Shown here: positions 1-7,300 of the stretch, piece after piece
Layout of the letters: every line of letters begins with the position of its first letter
Numbering within the stretch: position 1 is the stretch's first letter
Assembly (NCBI GenBank): GCA_964410645.1
Contig: CAYPHV010000050.1
Span: 1-7,619, forward strand
Length of the DNA stretch: 7,619 bases
Direction: 5' to 3'
Origin: JALTBU01 sp964410645
Lineage (GTDB): Bacteria; Campylobacterota; Campylobacteria; Campylobacterales; Nautiliaceae
The notes under the pieces: model-generated
What the model was told of the DNA's origin: nothing
What the model saw: the letters and a program-made list of their open reading frames with translations, nothing else
Database searches by the model: none
Program-made: the position numbers and the translations under genes

Positions 1-4
1 AATA

Positions 5-33
5 TTAACAAATAATATATATTTGTATATACT
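5..33 (+). promoter_or_regulatory. Sigma-70-type promoter of the toxin-antitoxin locus
   Basis: A -35 element TTAACA (5-10; five of six match TTGACA) lies 17 nt upstream of a -10 element TATACT (28-33; five of six match TATAAT). Transcription would start near 40, giving a leader of about 20 nt before the antitoxin start. The spacing is ideal, but in such AT-rich DNA chance matches are common. The overlapping palindrome and the well-placed gene downstream support the call. Confidence 0.6.
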
Positions 34-36
34 ATT
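11..36. promoter_or_regulatory. Putative antitoxin operator: palindrome over the promoter
   Basis: Two 11-nt arms (11-21 and 26-36) are inverted copies around a TTTG spacer, with 10 of 11 positions pairing; the exception is A15 against C32. The right arm contains the perfect 8-bp palindrome GTATATAC (25-32). The element fills the promoter spacer and covers the -10, so a bound protein would block RNA polymerase. AbrB-fold antitoxins such as MazE and VapB are known to repress their own operons by binding such AT-rich palindromes. That this antitoxin binds here is inferred from position and symmetry. Confidence 0.5.
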
Positions 37-59
37 AAAAATAAAATACAAGGATTTAT

Positions 60-293
60 ATGGAAGTTATTACAAAAGTTTTTCAAAGTGGAAATTCTCA
101 AGCTATAAGAATACCAAAAGAATGTAGATTAGATACGGATACTGCAAAAATGATTGTAAAAGGAAATTATCTTATTATAGAACCTGTTGAAAAAAATGCA
201 AGAAAAGATTGGAACGAAGCATTTAAACAAATGAGAAAAAATAATGATGATACTCTTTTAATAAATGATGTATTTGAAAAAGATATAGCATAA
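60..293 (+). CDS. AbrB/MazE-type antitoxin (SpoVT-AbrB fold)
   Basis: This is a 77-residue antitoxin. Residues 1-45 form an AbrB-type swapped-hairpin DNA-binding domain, recognised by the motif SGNSQAIRIPKE (10-21) and the later strand KGNYLIIEPVE. The tail (about 46-77) is charged and ends in LLINDVFEKDIA. In this family the tail wraps around and inhibits the toxin. The start is well supported by AAGGA (50-54) 5 nt upstream. The protein should dimerise, bind its own promoter, where a palindrome overlaps the -10, and neutralise a toxin encoded next to it. That toxin frame follows directly but looks inactivated, so the antitoxin may now be an orphan kept for regulation or for cross-neutralising another toxin. 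The family call is firm. Whether to name it MazE, VapB or PemI is not settled by sequence alone, though the MazF-like neighbour favours MazE/PemI. Confidence 0.88.
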   Translation: MEVITKVFQSGNSQAIRIPKECRLDTDTAKMIVKGNYLIIEPVEKNARKDWNEAFKQMRKNNDDTLLINDVFEKDIA

Positions 294-561
294 TCAATAT
301 TCTATAGTTTTAGTTAATTTAGACCTCACAATAGACTCTGAAATAAAAAAAACAAGGCCCTGCGTAATTATTTCTCCAAATGAAATGAATTTTAATATAA
401 ATACTGTAATAATAGCTCCAATGACTTCAAAATCAAGAAATTATCCAGCAAGAGTTAAAAATAATGAAAATTCTTATATAGCAATAGATCAAATACAAAC
501 AATAGATAAACAAAGAATAATTAAAAAATTAGGAAAATTGGATATTCAGTTTCATCTATAA
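268..561 (+). pseudogene. MazF/PemK-type endoribonuclease toxin, apparently inactivated
   Basis: The frame reads M-Y-L-K-K-I from ATG 268, then hits TAG at 286-288, then continues as HNQYSIVLVNLD, SEIKKTRPCVIISPNEMN, TVIIAPMTSKSRNYPARV and AIDQIQTIDKQRIIKKLGKL to TAA at 559-561. This is the typical MazF order. The expected catalytic Arg (codon 355-357 in TRP) and Thr (424-426 in PMTSK) remain. MazF proteins cut single-stranded mRNA and are held inactive by the antitoxin. Several things look wrong. There is a stop after six codons, and no ATG, GTG or TTG follows until ATG 385, past the first strands and the catalytic Arg. The usual LDPTIGSE reads LDLTIDSE, each change being one transition from a plausible ancestor. 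The C-terminal helix of a roughly 105-115-residue MazF is missing. The ATG would overlap the antitoxin by 26 nt, normal for such pairs. A sequencing error at the TAG is possible but would not explain the other defects. Confidence 0.72.
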
Positions 562-616
562 GATTACAAATATTTATCTCTATTCTTTCTTGTAGTTAAT
601 TTTCAATTCCACTGTT

Positions 617-1459
617 CTAAAAAATTTTGTTTCTAATATTATTATATAAATTATCAAATAATTCGATTATATCTTTATCGTCACCAATATTTGTCATAAG
701 ATTATCTAATTGAGAATATTTAATATTAAAAAATTCATTAAATAATCTGTCGCCTCTATAAATTATCTCTTTTTCTGGTAAATAAATATTTCCTTTCATT
801 CTTTTTTTTGTGAAATAATATAGAATAGGTTTAAATTTACTCATATCATATATATTTAATTGATTGCATATACCGATATATGATTTTATAAATTTTCTAT
901 TGATATCTGCATATTTACCTGTATCATGGTCATCATTATATTTTACTTCTAAATAGTAATATTTTTTATTATTATCATAAAACAAAGCATCAATATCATG
1001 CCTAATATTTATATCTTTATCTATTATTTTTTGTTCAAATTCCAAACATTTTTTGATTAAATTAGTGAAATTATTTAACAATTGAGCATCATTATAATTA
1101 TTATTTTGGCAGTCTGTGATAAAATTATCTATTAATTTATCACTATTTTGAGTCATTGATAATTTTATATTTCTTTTACCTGAAAGTTCTTTTTTTATTT
1201 TCAAATGATTTTCATTTTCAACTATAATATGTAAAAGTTTTTCTATAAAATTTCCAAATTGAATATTCATAGATTGCAATAATCCTCCAAAAATTCTATA
1301 TCTTATTGGCACAAAATGTATTTTGGCTTTATGTATTTTTATAAGTTTTTCTATCTTTTTTTGATTTGATGTGTGATTTATCAAATTAGAGACAGCATCT
1401 TTAATAAATTTTTTTATATTATTTTGCATTGTTAATTCTATATTGCTTTCTTTTTTCAT
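617..1459 (-). CDS. Type II restriction endonuclease, putative HinfI-like (GANTC)
   Basis: This 280-residue protein is the likely nuclease partner of the GANTC-type methyltransferase just upstream. Residues 154-173 contain HDIDALF followed by YYYLEVK, a PD-(D/E)XK-like arrangement with candidate residues Asp155/Asp157, Glu171 and Lys173, then HDTGK. An upstream segment (about 51-75, with FVPIRYR, GGLLQS and NIQFGNFIEKLL) looks like the helical region that precedes the core in several type II enzymes. The nuclease call rests on this motif, the size, and location behind the methyltransferase; the family name is inferred. ATG 1459 has a weak GAAG 7 nt upstream. TTG 1462 would add one residue, and ATG 1429 would give an 11-nt overlap but has no good ribosome site. 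The gene is extremely AT-rich, with runs of Asn, Ile and Lys, unlike the core genes to its right, which suggests transfer. It probably depends on read-through and translational coupling from the methyltransferase gene. Confidence 0.75.
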   Translation of the reverse strand: MKKESNIELTMQNNIKKFIKDAVSNLINHTSNQKKIEKLIKIHKAKIHFVPIRYRIFGGLLQSMNIQFGNFIEKLLHIIVENENHLKIKKELSGKRNIKLSMTQNSDKLIDNFITDCQNNNYNDAQLLNNFTNLIKKCLEFEQKIIDKDINIRHDIDALFYDNNKKYYYLEVKYNDDHDTGKYADINRKFIKSYIGICNQLNIYDMSKFKPILYYFTKKRMKGNIYLPEKEIIYRGDRLFNEFFNIKYSQLDNLMTNIGDDKDIIELFDNLYNNIRNKIF

Positions 1460-2537
1460 CAATTAACTTCATATTTCCGTTATCATTATAATACCAAAAC
1501 ATCCAGCCATTACAGCTTTCAGTTCCTTTAAGTAATGCACCAATTTTATGAATTGAACCCATTCCTACATTACTTTGAATGTATCCATTATCTAAGATAA
1601 TAGCTGAGTGTTTTTTATTTTTTGTAAAAATTTTCTCACCAATTTTAAAATAACCGTTTTTAACCAATTCTTTCATACTAACCCGTTGTAATATTTCCTT
1701 TTTTGGTTCTTTCAGTTGCAAATGAGCATAATCTTTAGTATTTATTTGGGCTAATCTTTTTTTTGAAATTTCTACATATTTTGCATCTTTTTCTATTCCA
1801 ATTGCTCTTCGGTTTAATTTCTTTGCAACTGCACAGGTTGTTCCACTTCCGCTAAATGGATCAAGAATCAAATCTCCCTCTTTTGAACTTGATAATATAA
1901 CTCGCTTTAATAACTCCTCCGGTTTTTGTGTGGAATGAGCTTTTTTACCATTTTCATCTTTGATTCTTTCGTTGCCGGTGCATAATGGAATTTGCCAAAC
2001 AGAAGTCATCTGTTTTCCACCGTTTAATTGTTTCATTACATTATAATTAAAAGTATATCGTTTTTGTTTTTCACTTTTTTTTGCCCATATTAAAGTTTCA
2101 GTTGCATTTGTAAATCTAACACCCCTAAAATTTGGCATAGGATTAGTTTTATACCATTGAACATCATTGAGTATCCAAAAACCTAAATCCATCATTATTT
2201 TACCAACTCTAAAAATATTGTGATAACTTCCTATTACCCATATAGTCGCATCATCTTTCATCACTTTTTGACAGGCACTTAACCACTCTTTTGTAAATTT
2301 ATCATATTCTTCATTGGAATCAAATTTATCCCATTCGTCATTGACACCATTAACTTTACTCTGATTAGGACGATAAAGTTCATTTTTTAATTGTAAATTA
2401 TAAGGAGGGTCGGCAAAAATTAAATCAACTGATTTTTTTGGCAGCTTTCTTAAAATGTCAATACAATCACCATTATATATTTTATATTTTTCTTCAATCA
2501 AATCATTTGGCGAAAATATTAACTTTTTATTTTCCAT
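1419..2537 (-). CDS. Adenine-N6 DNA methyltransferase, HinfI/CcrM family (GANTC)
   Basis: This 372-residue beta-class amino-methyltransferase should methylate the adenine of GANTC using S-adenosylmethionine, protecting host DNA from the partner nuclease. Motif IV, DPPY, is at 43-46, followed by GVNDEWDKF and the family signatures WVIGSYHNIFRVG, WILNDVQWYKTNPMPNF, PLCTGNERIKDE and HSTQKPEELL. Motif I (DPFSGSGTT) comes late, at 226-234, the order that defines the beta class. Residues from about 285 to the end (YFKIGEKIF, HKIGALLKG, NGWMFWYY) match the C-terminal RAMA-type extension of CcrM and M.HinfI. Length is near M.HinfI (about 359) and CcrM (about 358). The start is supported by GGAG (2544-2547) 7 nt upstream. 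The nuclease gene begins within its last 41 nt. Because the nuclease lies alongside, a restriction-modification role is more likely than a CcrM-like cell-cycle role. GANTC specificity is inferred from family resemblance. Confidence 0.93.
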   Translation of the reverse strand: MENKKLIFSPNDLIEEKYKIYNGDCIDILRKLPKKSVDLIFADPPYNLQLKNELYRPNQSKVNGVNDEWDKFDSNEEYDKFTKEWLSACQKVMKDDATIWVIGSYHNIFRVGKIMMDLGFWILNDVQWYKTNPMPNFRGVRFTNATETLIWAKKSEKQKRYTFNYNVMKQLNGGKQMTSVWQIPLCTGNERIKDENGKKAHSTQKPEELLKRVILSSSKEGDLILDPFSGSGTTCAVAKKLNRRAIGIEKDAKYVEISKKRLAQINTKDYAHLQLKEPKKEILQRVSMKELVKNGYFKIGEKIFTKNKKHSAIILDNGYIQSNVGMGSIHKIGALLKGTESCNGWMFWYYNDNGNMKLIDEKRKQYRINNAK

Positions 2538-2572
2538 TTTTTTACTCCATTTTACATATATTAACTTATTAA

Positions 2573-2578
2573 ATTATA
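2573..2578 (-). promoter_or_regulatory. Candidate -10 element for the restriction-modification operon
   Basis: The minus strand reads TATAAT here, 35 nt before the methyltransferase ATG, in the 82-bp gap after uppP. No -35 at normal spacing is visible, which would fit the weak -35 conservation reported for Campylobacter sigma-70 promoters. A second candidate, TTACAA with 17 nt to TTAATA, places the -10 slightly closer to the gene. The pair could also be transcribed by read-through from uppP. Confidence 0.35.
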
Positions 2579-2584
2579 ATTTTC

Positions 2585-2602
2585 CAAACTTGTAAGAGTT
2601 TG
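2585..2602. repeat. Short inverted repeat between uppP and the methyltransferase gene
   Basis: CAAACT (2585-2590) and AGTTTG (2597-2602) are perfect inverse complements around a 6-nt loop. On the minus strand the hairpin falls 18 nt after the uppP stop, but it is followed by GAAAATTAT rather than a U-run. It is therefore at best a weak terminator or RNA-end stabiliser, and may be chance. Confidence 0.25.
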
Positions 2603-2619
2603 AGTGGTAAGGCCCGCAA

Positions 2620-3405
2620 TCAGGAATGTAAGATATGCGAATACAGCATATAAAATAATGCCAGGCCTACAATAATTCTATATATTCCAAAAGGATTCAG
2701 CGTATATTTTTTTACAAAATTTAAAAACCATTTGACCGCTATATAACAGCTTATAAAACTTACTGTAAACCCTATTAAAAGTATTAATAAATTTTGATCT
2801 TTAAAAGACGAAACGTTTTTTACAAATTCATATCCGCTTGCCGCAAACATAGTCGGGATTGCAAGTAAAAAACTAAAATCGGCGGCCGTTTTTCTGTTAA
2901 GTCCGCATAACATTCCTCCGACTATGGTGGCTCCGCTTCTGCTTGTTCCCGGAATTAAGGCGAAAACCTGAAAAATTCCTATGATCAAAGCCTGCCTGTA
3001 ATTTACTTTTTCCACGTCGTTTACTTTTGTTTTTTCTTCGGAATAAAATTTTTCGACAATAAAAAATACAATTCCTCCGATTATAAACATCCATGCAACC
3101 GTATAAAGATTAAAAAGTTCTTTTATGTGGTGTCTTAATAAAAATCCTATTGCCGCAAGGGGCAGAAAAGCTACAGTTACCTTTTTCCAAAGATTTATTT
3201 CTTTAAAATTAATTTTTTCAAGATAAATCATAACAATGGCAAGAGTCGCACCCAATTGTATAATTACCTCAAAAGCTACATTTTGAACAGTTTGCTTCAG
3301 TTCTAAAAGATTTGAGGCTATTATTAAATGAGCTGTTGAAGATATTGGCAGAAATTCGGTTATCCCTTCTACAATTCCCAAAATTATACTGTCAAATATA
3401 TTCAT
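2620..3405 (-). CDS. uppP: Undecaprenyl-diphosphatase UppP (BacA family)
   Basis: This 261-residue integral membrane enzyme removes a phosphate from undecaprenyl diphosphate, recycling the lipid carrier for peptidoglycan and surface-glycan synthesis; overproduction of the family gives bacitracin resistance. The first signature GIVEGITEFLPISSTAH (10-26) carries Glu13, Glu17, Ser23 and His26, equivalent to the catalytic residues near E. coli Glu17, Glu21 and His30. The second signature PGTSRSG (152-158) carries Arg156. Between and after them lie hydrophobic segments at about 43-62, 76-90, 101-118, 139-151, 179-190, 207-225 and 239-257, matching the family's multi-spanning fold. Length is close to the usual 260-275. 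The start is firm: a purine-rich GGAAGGGGG sits just upstream, and the ATG overlaps the exonuclease stop as TAATG, so the two genes should be translationally coupled. All key residues are present and I see nothing unusual. Confidence 0.96.
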   Translation of the reverse strand: MNIFDSIILGIVEGITEFLPISSTAHLIIASNLLELKQTVQNVAFEVIIQLGATLAIVMIYLEKINFKEINLWKKVTVAFLPLAAIGFLLRHHIKELFNLYTVAWMFIIGGIVFFIVEKFYSEEKTKVNDVEKVNYRQALIIGIFQVFALIPGTSRSGATIVGGMLCGLNRKTAADFSFLLAIPTMFAASGYEFVKNVSSFKDQNLLILLIGFTVSFISCYIAVKWFLNFVKKYTLNPFGIYRIIVGLALFYMLYSHILHS

Positions 3406-4223
3406 TATTTACCCCCTTCCATTAATTTATTGAATACTTTTAGAGTCATTCTGGTGTCTTCCAGCGAGTTATGATAATTTGCTTTTTGATTTCCCAGAAA
3501 AAACGCAACGGCCTCTTCGAGTCTTGGCTGTTTCTTCTTATCTAAAATTACTATATCCCACGAATAAAACATTGTATCAAAAATCGGAATTTTTATAATA
3601 TGAGGAAAATATTTTATTCTTTCAAGCTCTCTTTTTAATACGCCGAAATCAAAAAATACATTATGTCCCACTACCATATCCACGCTGTCGAATAAAGAGA
3701 GAATATAATCTTTTCTTTCTTCAAATACCGGCTTATTTTTTACATCTTTTTCGGAAATTTTATGTATTTGATAAGCCTCTTCACTTATTTTTGCTTTTGG
3801 ATTTAAAAGCTCGTAAATATTTGTTGTTTCTTTAGTCTCCATATCCTGGATTATAAAAGCAAAAGAAACGATATAACCGTTGATATCAGTGGTTTCCGTG
3901 TCAAAGCATCCGATTTTTTTTAGTTTTAATTCTTTCGGCGTGTTCTTTAAATCATTAAGAAAAAATTCCAGAAATTCTTTTGAAGAGAATACTTTTTGAC
4001 GTTTTAAGGGTTTAAATCTTTTCATTATGCCTTTTGATTCAAACATACAGGAAGTTATATAATCTTCATAATTTCTAAAAACACTGTTGTCGTTTACATC
4101 GCTGTTGATACATTTTACAAGATATTCTTTTTGCGTTTTCAAAATTTCAAAAGCTTCTTTTTTTGCCTGTTTGTTAAAAACAGTCGCTTTTCTCAGCGCT
4201 TCAATTTTCTGAGGAAGATTCAA
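3405..4223 (-). CDS. DEDDh 3'-5' exonuclease, DnaQ/PolIII-epsilon superfamily
   Basis: This 272-residue protein has a C-terminal RNase T/DnaQ-type exonuclease domain (about 100-268). Exo I is FDTETT (Asp108, Glu110), Exo II is GHNVFFDFGVLKREL (Asp192) and Exo III is HNSLEDT (His251, Asp256), so all five metal and catalytic residues are present. IHKIS (153-157) matches the usual HGI-type segment between Exo I and II. It should remove nucleotides from DNA 3' ends, as a replicative proofreading subunit or a repair exonuclease; sequence alone does not decide. Residues 1-100 are a charged, mostly helical extension that I do not recognise, and they lack the C-terminal polymerase-binding tail of E. 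coli epsilon. The start is TTG 4223: AAGGA lies 5 nt upstream and the next in-frame ATG comes 59 codons later. It is first in an operon with uppP and is read from a promoter back-to-back with that of carB. Confidence 0.9.
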   Translation of the reverse strand: MNLPQKIEALRKATVFNKQAKKEAFEILKTQKEYLVKCINSDVNDNSVFRNYEDYITSCMFESKGIMKRFKPLKRQKVFSSKEFLEFFLNDLKNTPKELKLKKIGCFDTETTDINGYIVSFAFIIQDMETKETTNIYELLNPKAKISEEAYQIHKISEKDVKNKPVFEERKDYILSLFDSVDMVVGHNVFFDFGVLKRELERIKYFPHIIKIPIFDTMFYSWDIVILDKKKQPRLEEAVAFFLGNQKANYHNSLEDTRMTLKVFNKLMEGGK

Positions 4224-4240
4224 GGATTTCCTTTTTTGAA

Positions 4241-4270
4241 ATTATATCATTTTGCGTTTTTTATTGTAAA
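4241..4270 (-). promoter_or_regulatory. Promoter of the exonuclease-uppP operon
   Basis: On the minus strand, TTTACA (plus 4265-4270) is followed after 18 nt by TATAAT (plus 4241-4246), preceded by TG to give an extended -10 (TGATATAAT). Transcription would begin near 4234, leaving a leader of only about 11 nt, with the AAGGA ribosome site (4229-4233) almost at the 5' end. Confidence 0.6.
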
Positions 4271-4278
4271 TTTTAAGG

Positions 4279-4284
4279 TATAAT
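4279..4284 (+). promoter_or_regulatory. -10 element of the carB promoter
   Basis: A consensus TATAAT lies 21 nt before the carB ATG, giving a predicted start near 4291 and a leader of about 15 nt. The position 17 nt upstream (about 4256-4261, GTTTTT) does not resemble TTGACA, but the upstream stretch is T-rich, as described for Campylobacter-type sigma-70 promoters. The ribosome site AAAGG (4295-4299) stands 6 nt before the start. No room remains for an attenuator or riboswitch, so a leader-based pyrimidine control is unlikely. Confidence 0.55.
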
Positions 4285-4305
4285 TACATATAAAAAAGGT
4301 TTTTT

Positions 4306-7300
4306 ATGCCAAAAAGAGAAGATATCAAAACTATTTTACTTATAGGCTCCGGGCCCATTATTATAGGACAGGCCTGTGAATTTGATTATTCGGGTGTTCA
4401 GGCTGCCAAAACTCTAAAATCTCTCGGATACAGAGTTGTTTTAATTAATTCAAACCCCGCCACTATTATGACTGATCCTGAATTTGCCGATGCTACATAT
4501 ATCGAACCCATTATCCCGGGCGTTATTGAAAAAATTATTAAAAAAGAAAAAATTGATGCGATTCTTCCTACCATGGGCGGACAGACCGCTCTTAACGTCG
4601 CAATGGAAATGTATGAAAAAGGAATGCTTAAAGGAGTTGAGTTTTTAGGGGCTAATCCGGAAGCTATTAAAAAAGGGGAAGACAGAAATATCTTCAAACA
4701 GGCTGTTAAAAAAACAGGTCTTGAAATGGCAAAAAGCAAAGCCGTAAACAATATGGAAGAAGCTGTCCAGGCGGTTAAAGAAATAGGGTTTCCCGCCATT
4801 CTCAGAGCTTCTTTTACACTGGGAGGGCTTGGAAGCGGTATTGCGTATAATATGGATGAATTTAAAGAACTTGCCAAAACAGGTCTTGAAGCGAGCCCCA
4901 TCAGCGAAATTGAAATAATGGAAAGCGTTATCGGCTGGAAAGAATACGAAATGGAGGTTATAAGAGACAGGGAAGACAACTGTATTATAGTATGCTCTAT
5001 TGAAAATGTTGATCCGATGGGAGTTCATACGGGGGATTCTATTACTGTGGCCCCGGCGCTTACTCTTACCGATAAAGAATATCAGAGATTAAGGGATGCG
5101 TCTTTTGCGATTTTAAGAGAAATAGGCGTTGATACGGGTGGAAGTAATGTTCAGTTTGCAATAAATCCTGAAAACGGCAGAATGATTGTAATTGAAATGA
5201 ATCCGAGAGTTTCGAGAAGTTCCGCCCTTGCAAGTAAAGCCACAGGTTATCCGATTGCAAAAGTGGCTACACTTTTGGCCGTCGGGTATACTTTGGATGA
5301 AATTACAAACGATATTACCGGAACCGCCGCAAGTTTTGAACCTGTGAGTGATTATATTATTACAAAAATTCCAAGATTTACATTTGAGAAATTTCCAAGT
5401 GCGAATGCCACTCTTACCACTTCTATGAAAAGCGTCGGTGAAGTGATGGCCATTGGCAGAACCTTTAAAGAATCTCTTCAAAAAGCCATCTGCAGTTTGG
5501 AAACAGGACTCAGCGGATTGGACCCGGTAGAATGCAGTGAAGAAGAACTAAAAAGAAAAATAAGAATTCCAAATGATAAAAGAATTTTATATATTGCTGA
5601 AGCTTTTAGAAAAAAATTAAGTGTAAACGAGGTTTATGATTTGTGTAAAATCGACAGATGGTTCTTAAATCAGATAAAAGAAATAGTCGATTTTGAAAAG
5701 TTTATTGATCAGGATATTTTGAAAAACGAAGAATTATTAAGATACGCCAAGAGTTATGGATTTTCAGACAAAAAAATTTCCTTTTTAGCAAATGTGAGCG
5801 AAGAAGACGTATATCAGGCAAGAAAAAAAATGGGCATAAATATAGATTATAATGAAGTCGATACCTGCGCGGCTGAATTTGACACTACTACAAGTTATCT
5901 TTATTCCACTGTAAATATTACCAAAAATGTTCCGCTCAGAAAAGCGGATTTTAATGATAAAAAGGTTTTAATTTTAGGCGGAGGGCCAAACAGAATAGGG
6001 CAGGGAATTGAATTTGATTATTGCTGTGTGCACGCGGCATATGCCCTTACTGATTTGGGCGTTAAAACAATAATGTATAACTGTAATCCCGAAACTGTTT
6101 CAACCGATTATGACACGAGTGACGTATTGTATTTTGAACCTATTGATTTTGAAAGGGTGAGAAACGTAATAGAGCTTGAAAATCCGGACGGGGTCATTGT
6201 TCAGTTTGGCGGACAAACACCTCTTAAACTTGCCGGAGATCTTACAAAAATAGGCGCAAAAATTATAGGAACGTCGGCTGAGGTAATAGACGAAGCGGAA
6301 GACAGGGAAAAATTTTCAAAATTTATTCAAAAATTAAAACTGAATCAGCCCGAAAACGGAACCGCTTTTACAAAAAAAGAAGCTTTTAAAATAGCAAAAA
6401 GAATAAGCTATCCGGTACTTGTGAGGCCCAGTTATGTGCTTGGCGGCAGAGCTATGAGAATTGTTTATAATGAAGATGAACTTAGAGAATATATGGATGA
6501 GGCGGTAAGCGTTAGTAATAAATCGCCGGTGTTGATAGACAAATTTCTGGATAACTCGATTGAACTTGATGTGGATGCTTTAAGCGATACAAAAAATGTA
6601 TATATCGGCGGAATAATGCAGCATATAGAAGAAGCCGGAATTCATAGCGGGGACAGTGCCTGTTCTTTGCCGACGGTCAGTATAAGCAGGGAAAAAATAA
6701 AAGAAATAGAAAATGCCACAAAAAAAATAGCTTTGAATCTCGGTGTAAAAGGGCTTCTTAATATTCAATACGCCCTTCACAGAAATAAACTGTTTTTAAT
6801 AGAGGTAAATCCGAGGGCAAGCAGAACAGTGCCTTTTGTTTCAAAAGCTACAGGTATGCCTTTGGCCAAAATTGCTACAAGAATTATGTGGAATCTGGTA
6901 TATAATCCTGATATCAACGATGGAAATATTTTGGAAGAAGCACTTAATTTTTATAATAAATTTAATGTAGTAACGTTTGACGGAAATGTTTATAAGCCGC
7001 ATATAAAAAAGCATATTGCGCTTAAAGAAGCAGTATTTCCTTTTAATAAATTACCCGGGGCAGATTTGATTTTGGGACCTGAAATGAAATCTACCGGAGA
7101 AGTTATGGGAATAAGTTCAAGCTTTGGTGAAAGTTTTTCAAAAGTCCAGCAGGCCTGCAAGAATATACTTCCCACAAAAGGCCGGGTATTTATTTCACTT
7201 ACAGACCTTGATAAAGAATCTGCTCCAAATCTTGCCAAATCGCTTAAAAAACTTGGATTTGACATTGTGGCAACAAGCGGAACATACAAAGTGATAACAG

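Noticed and set aside
304..306. ATA as a rare start codon that would rescue the MazF-type toxin
   Set aside because: ATA starts are very rare, no ribosome site precedes it, and the product would lose its N-terminal residues while still lacking the C-terminal helix.
562..616. Terminator search between the converging toxin remnant and nuclease gene
   Set aside because: Only short A/T inverted repeats are present; no stable stem with a U-run is seen in either direction.
1419..2537. Solitary CcrM-like cell-cycle methyltransferase
   Set aside because: A nuclease candidate overlaps it and the surroundings are accessory in character, so a restriction-modification role is more likely despite the CcrM resemblance.
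2897..3094. Alternative minus-strand frame inside uppP
   Set aside because: Overlaps the conserved PGTSRSG region of uppP in another frame and looks like random Arg/Lys-rich translation.
4398..5028. Open frames on the minus strand opposite the first part of carB
   Set aside because: They lie wholly antisense to an intact, highly conserved gene, overlap each other in different frames, and give low-complexity or unrecognisable proteins.
5066..5481. Two further antisense open frames under carB
   Set aside because: Shadows of carB codon structure with no family resemblance and no convincing ribosome sites.
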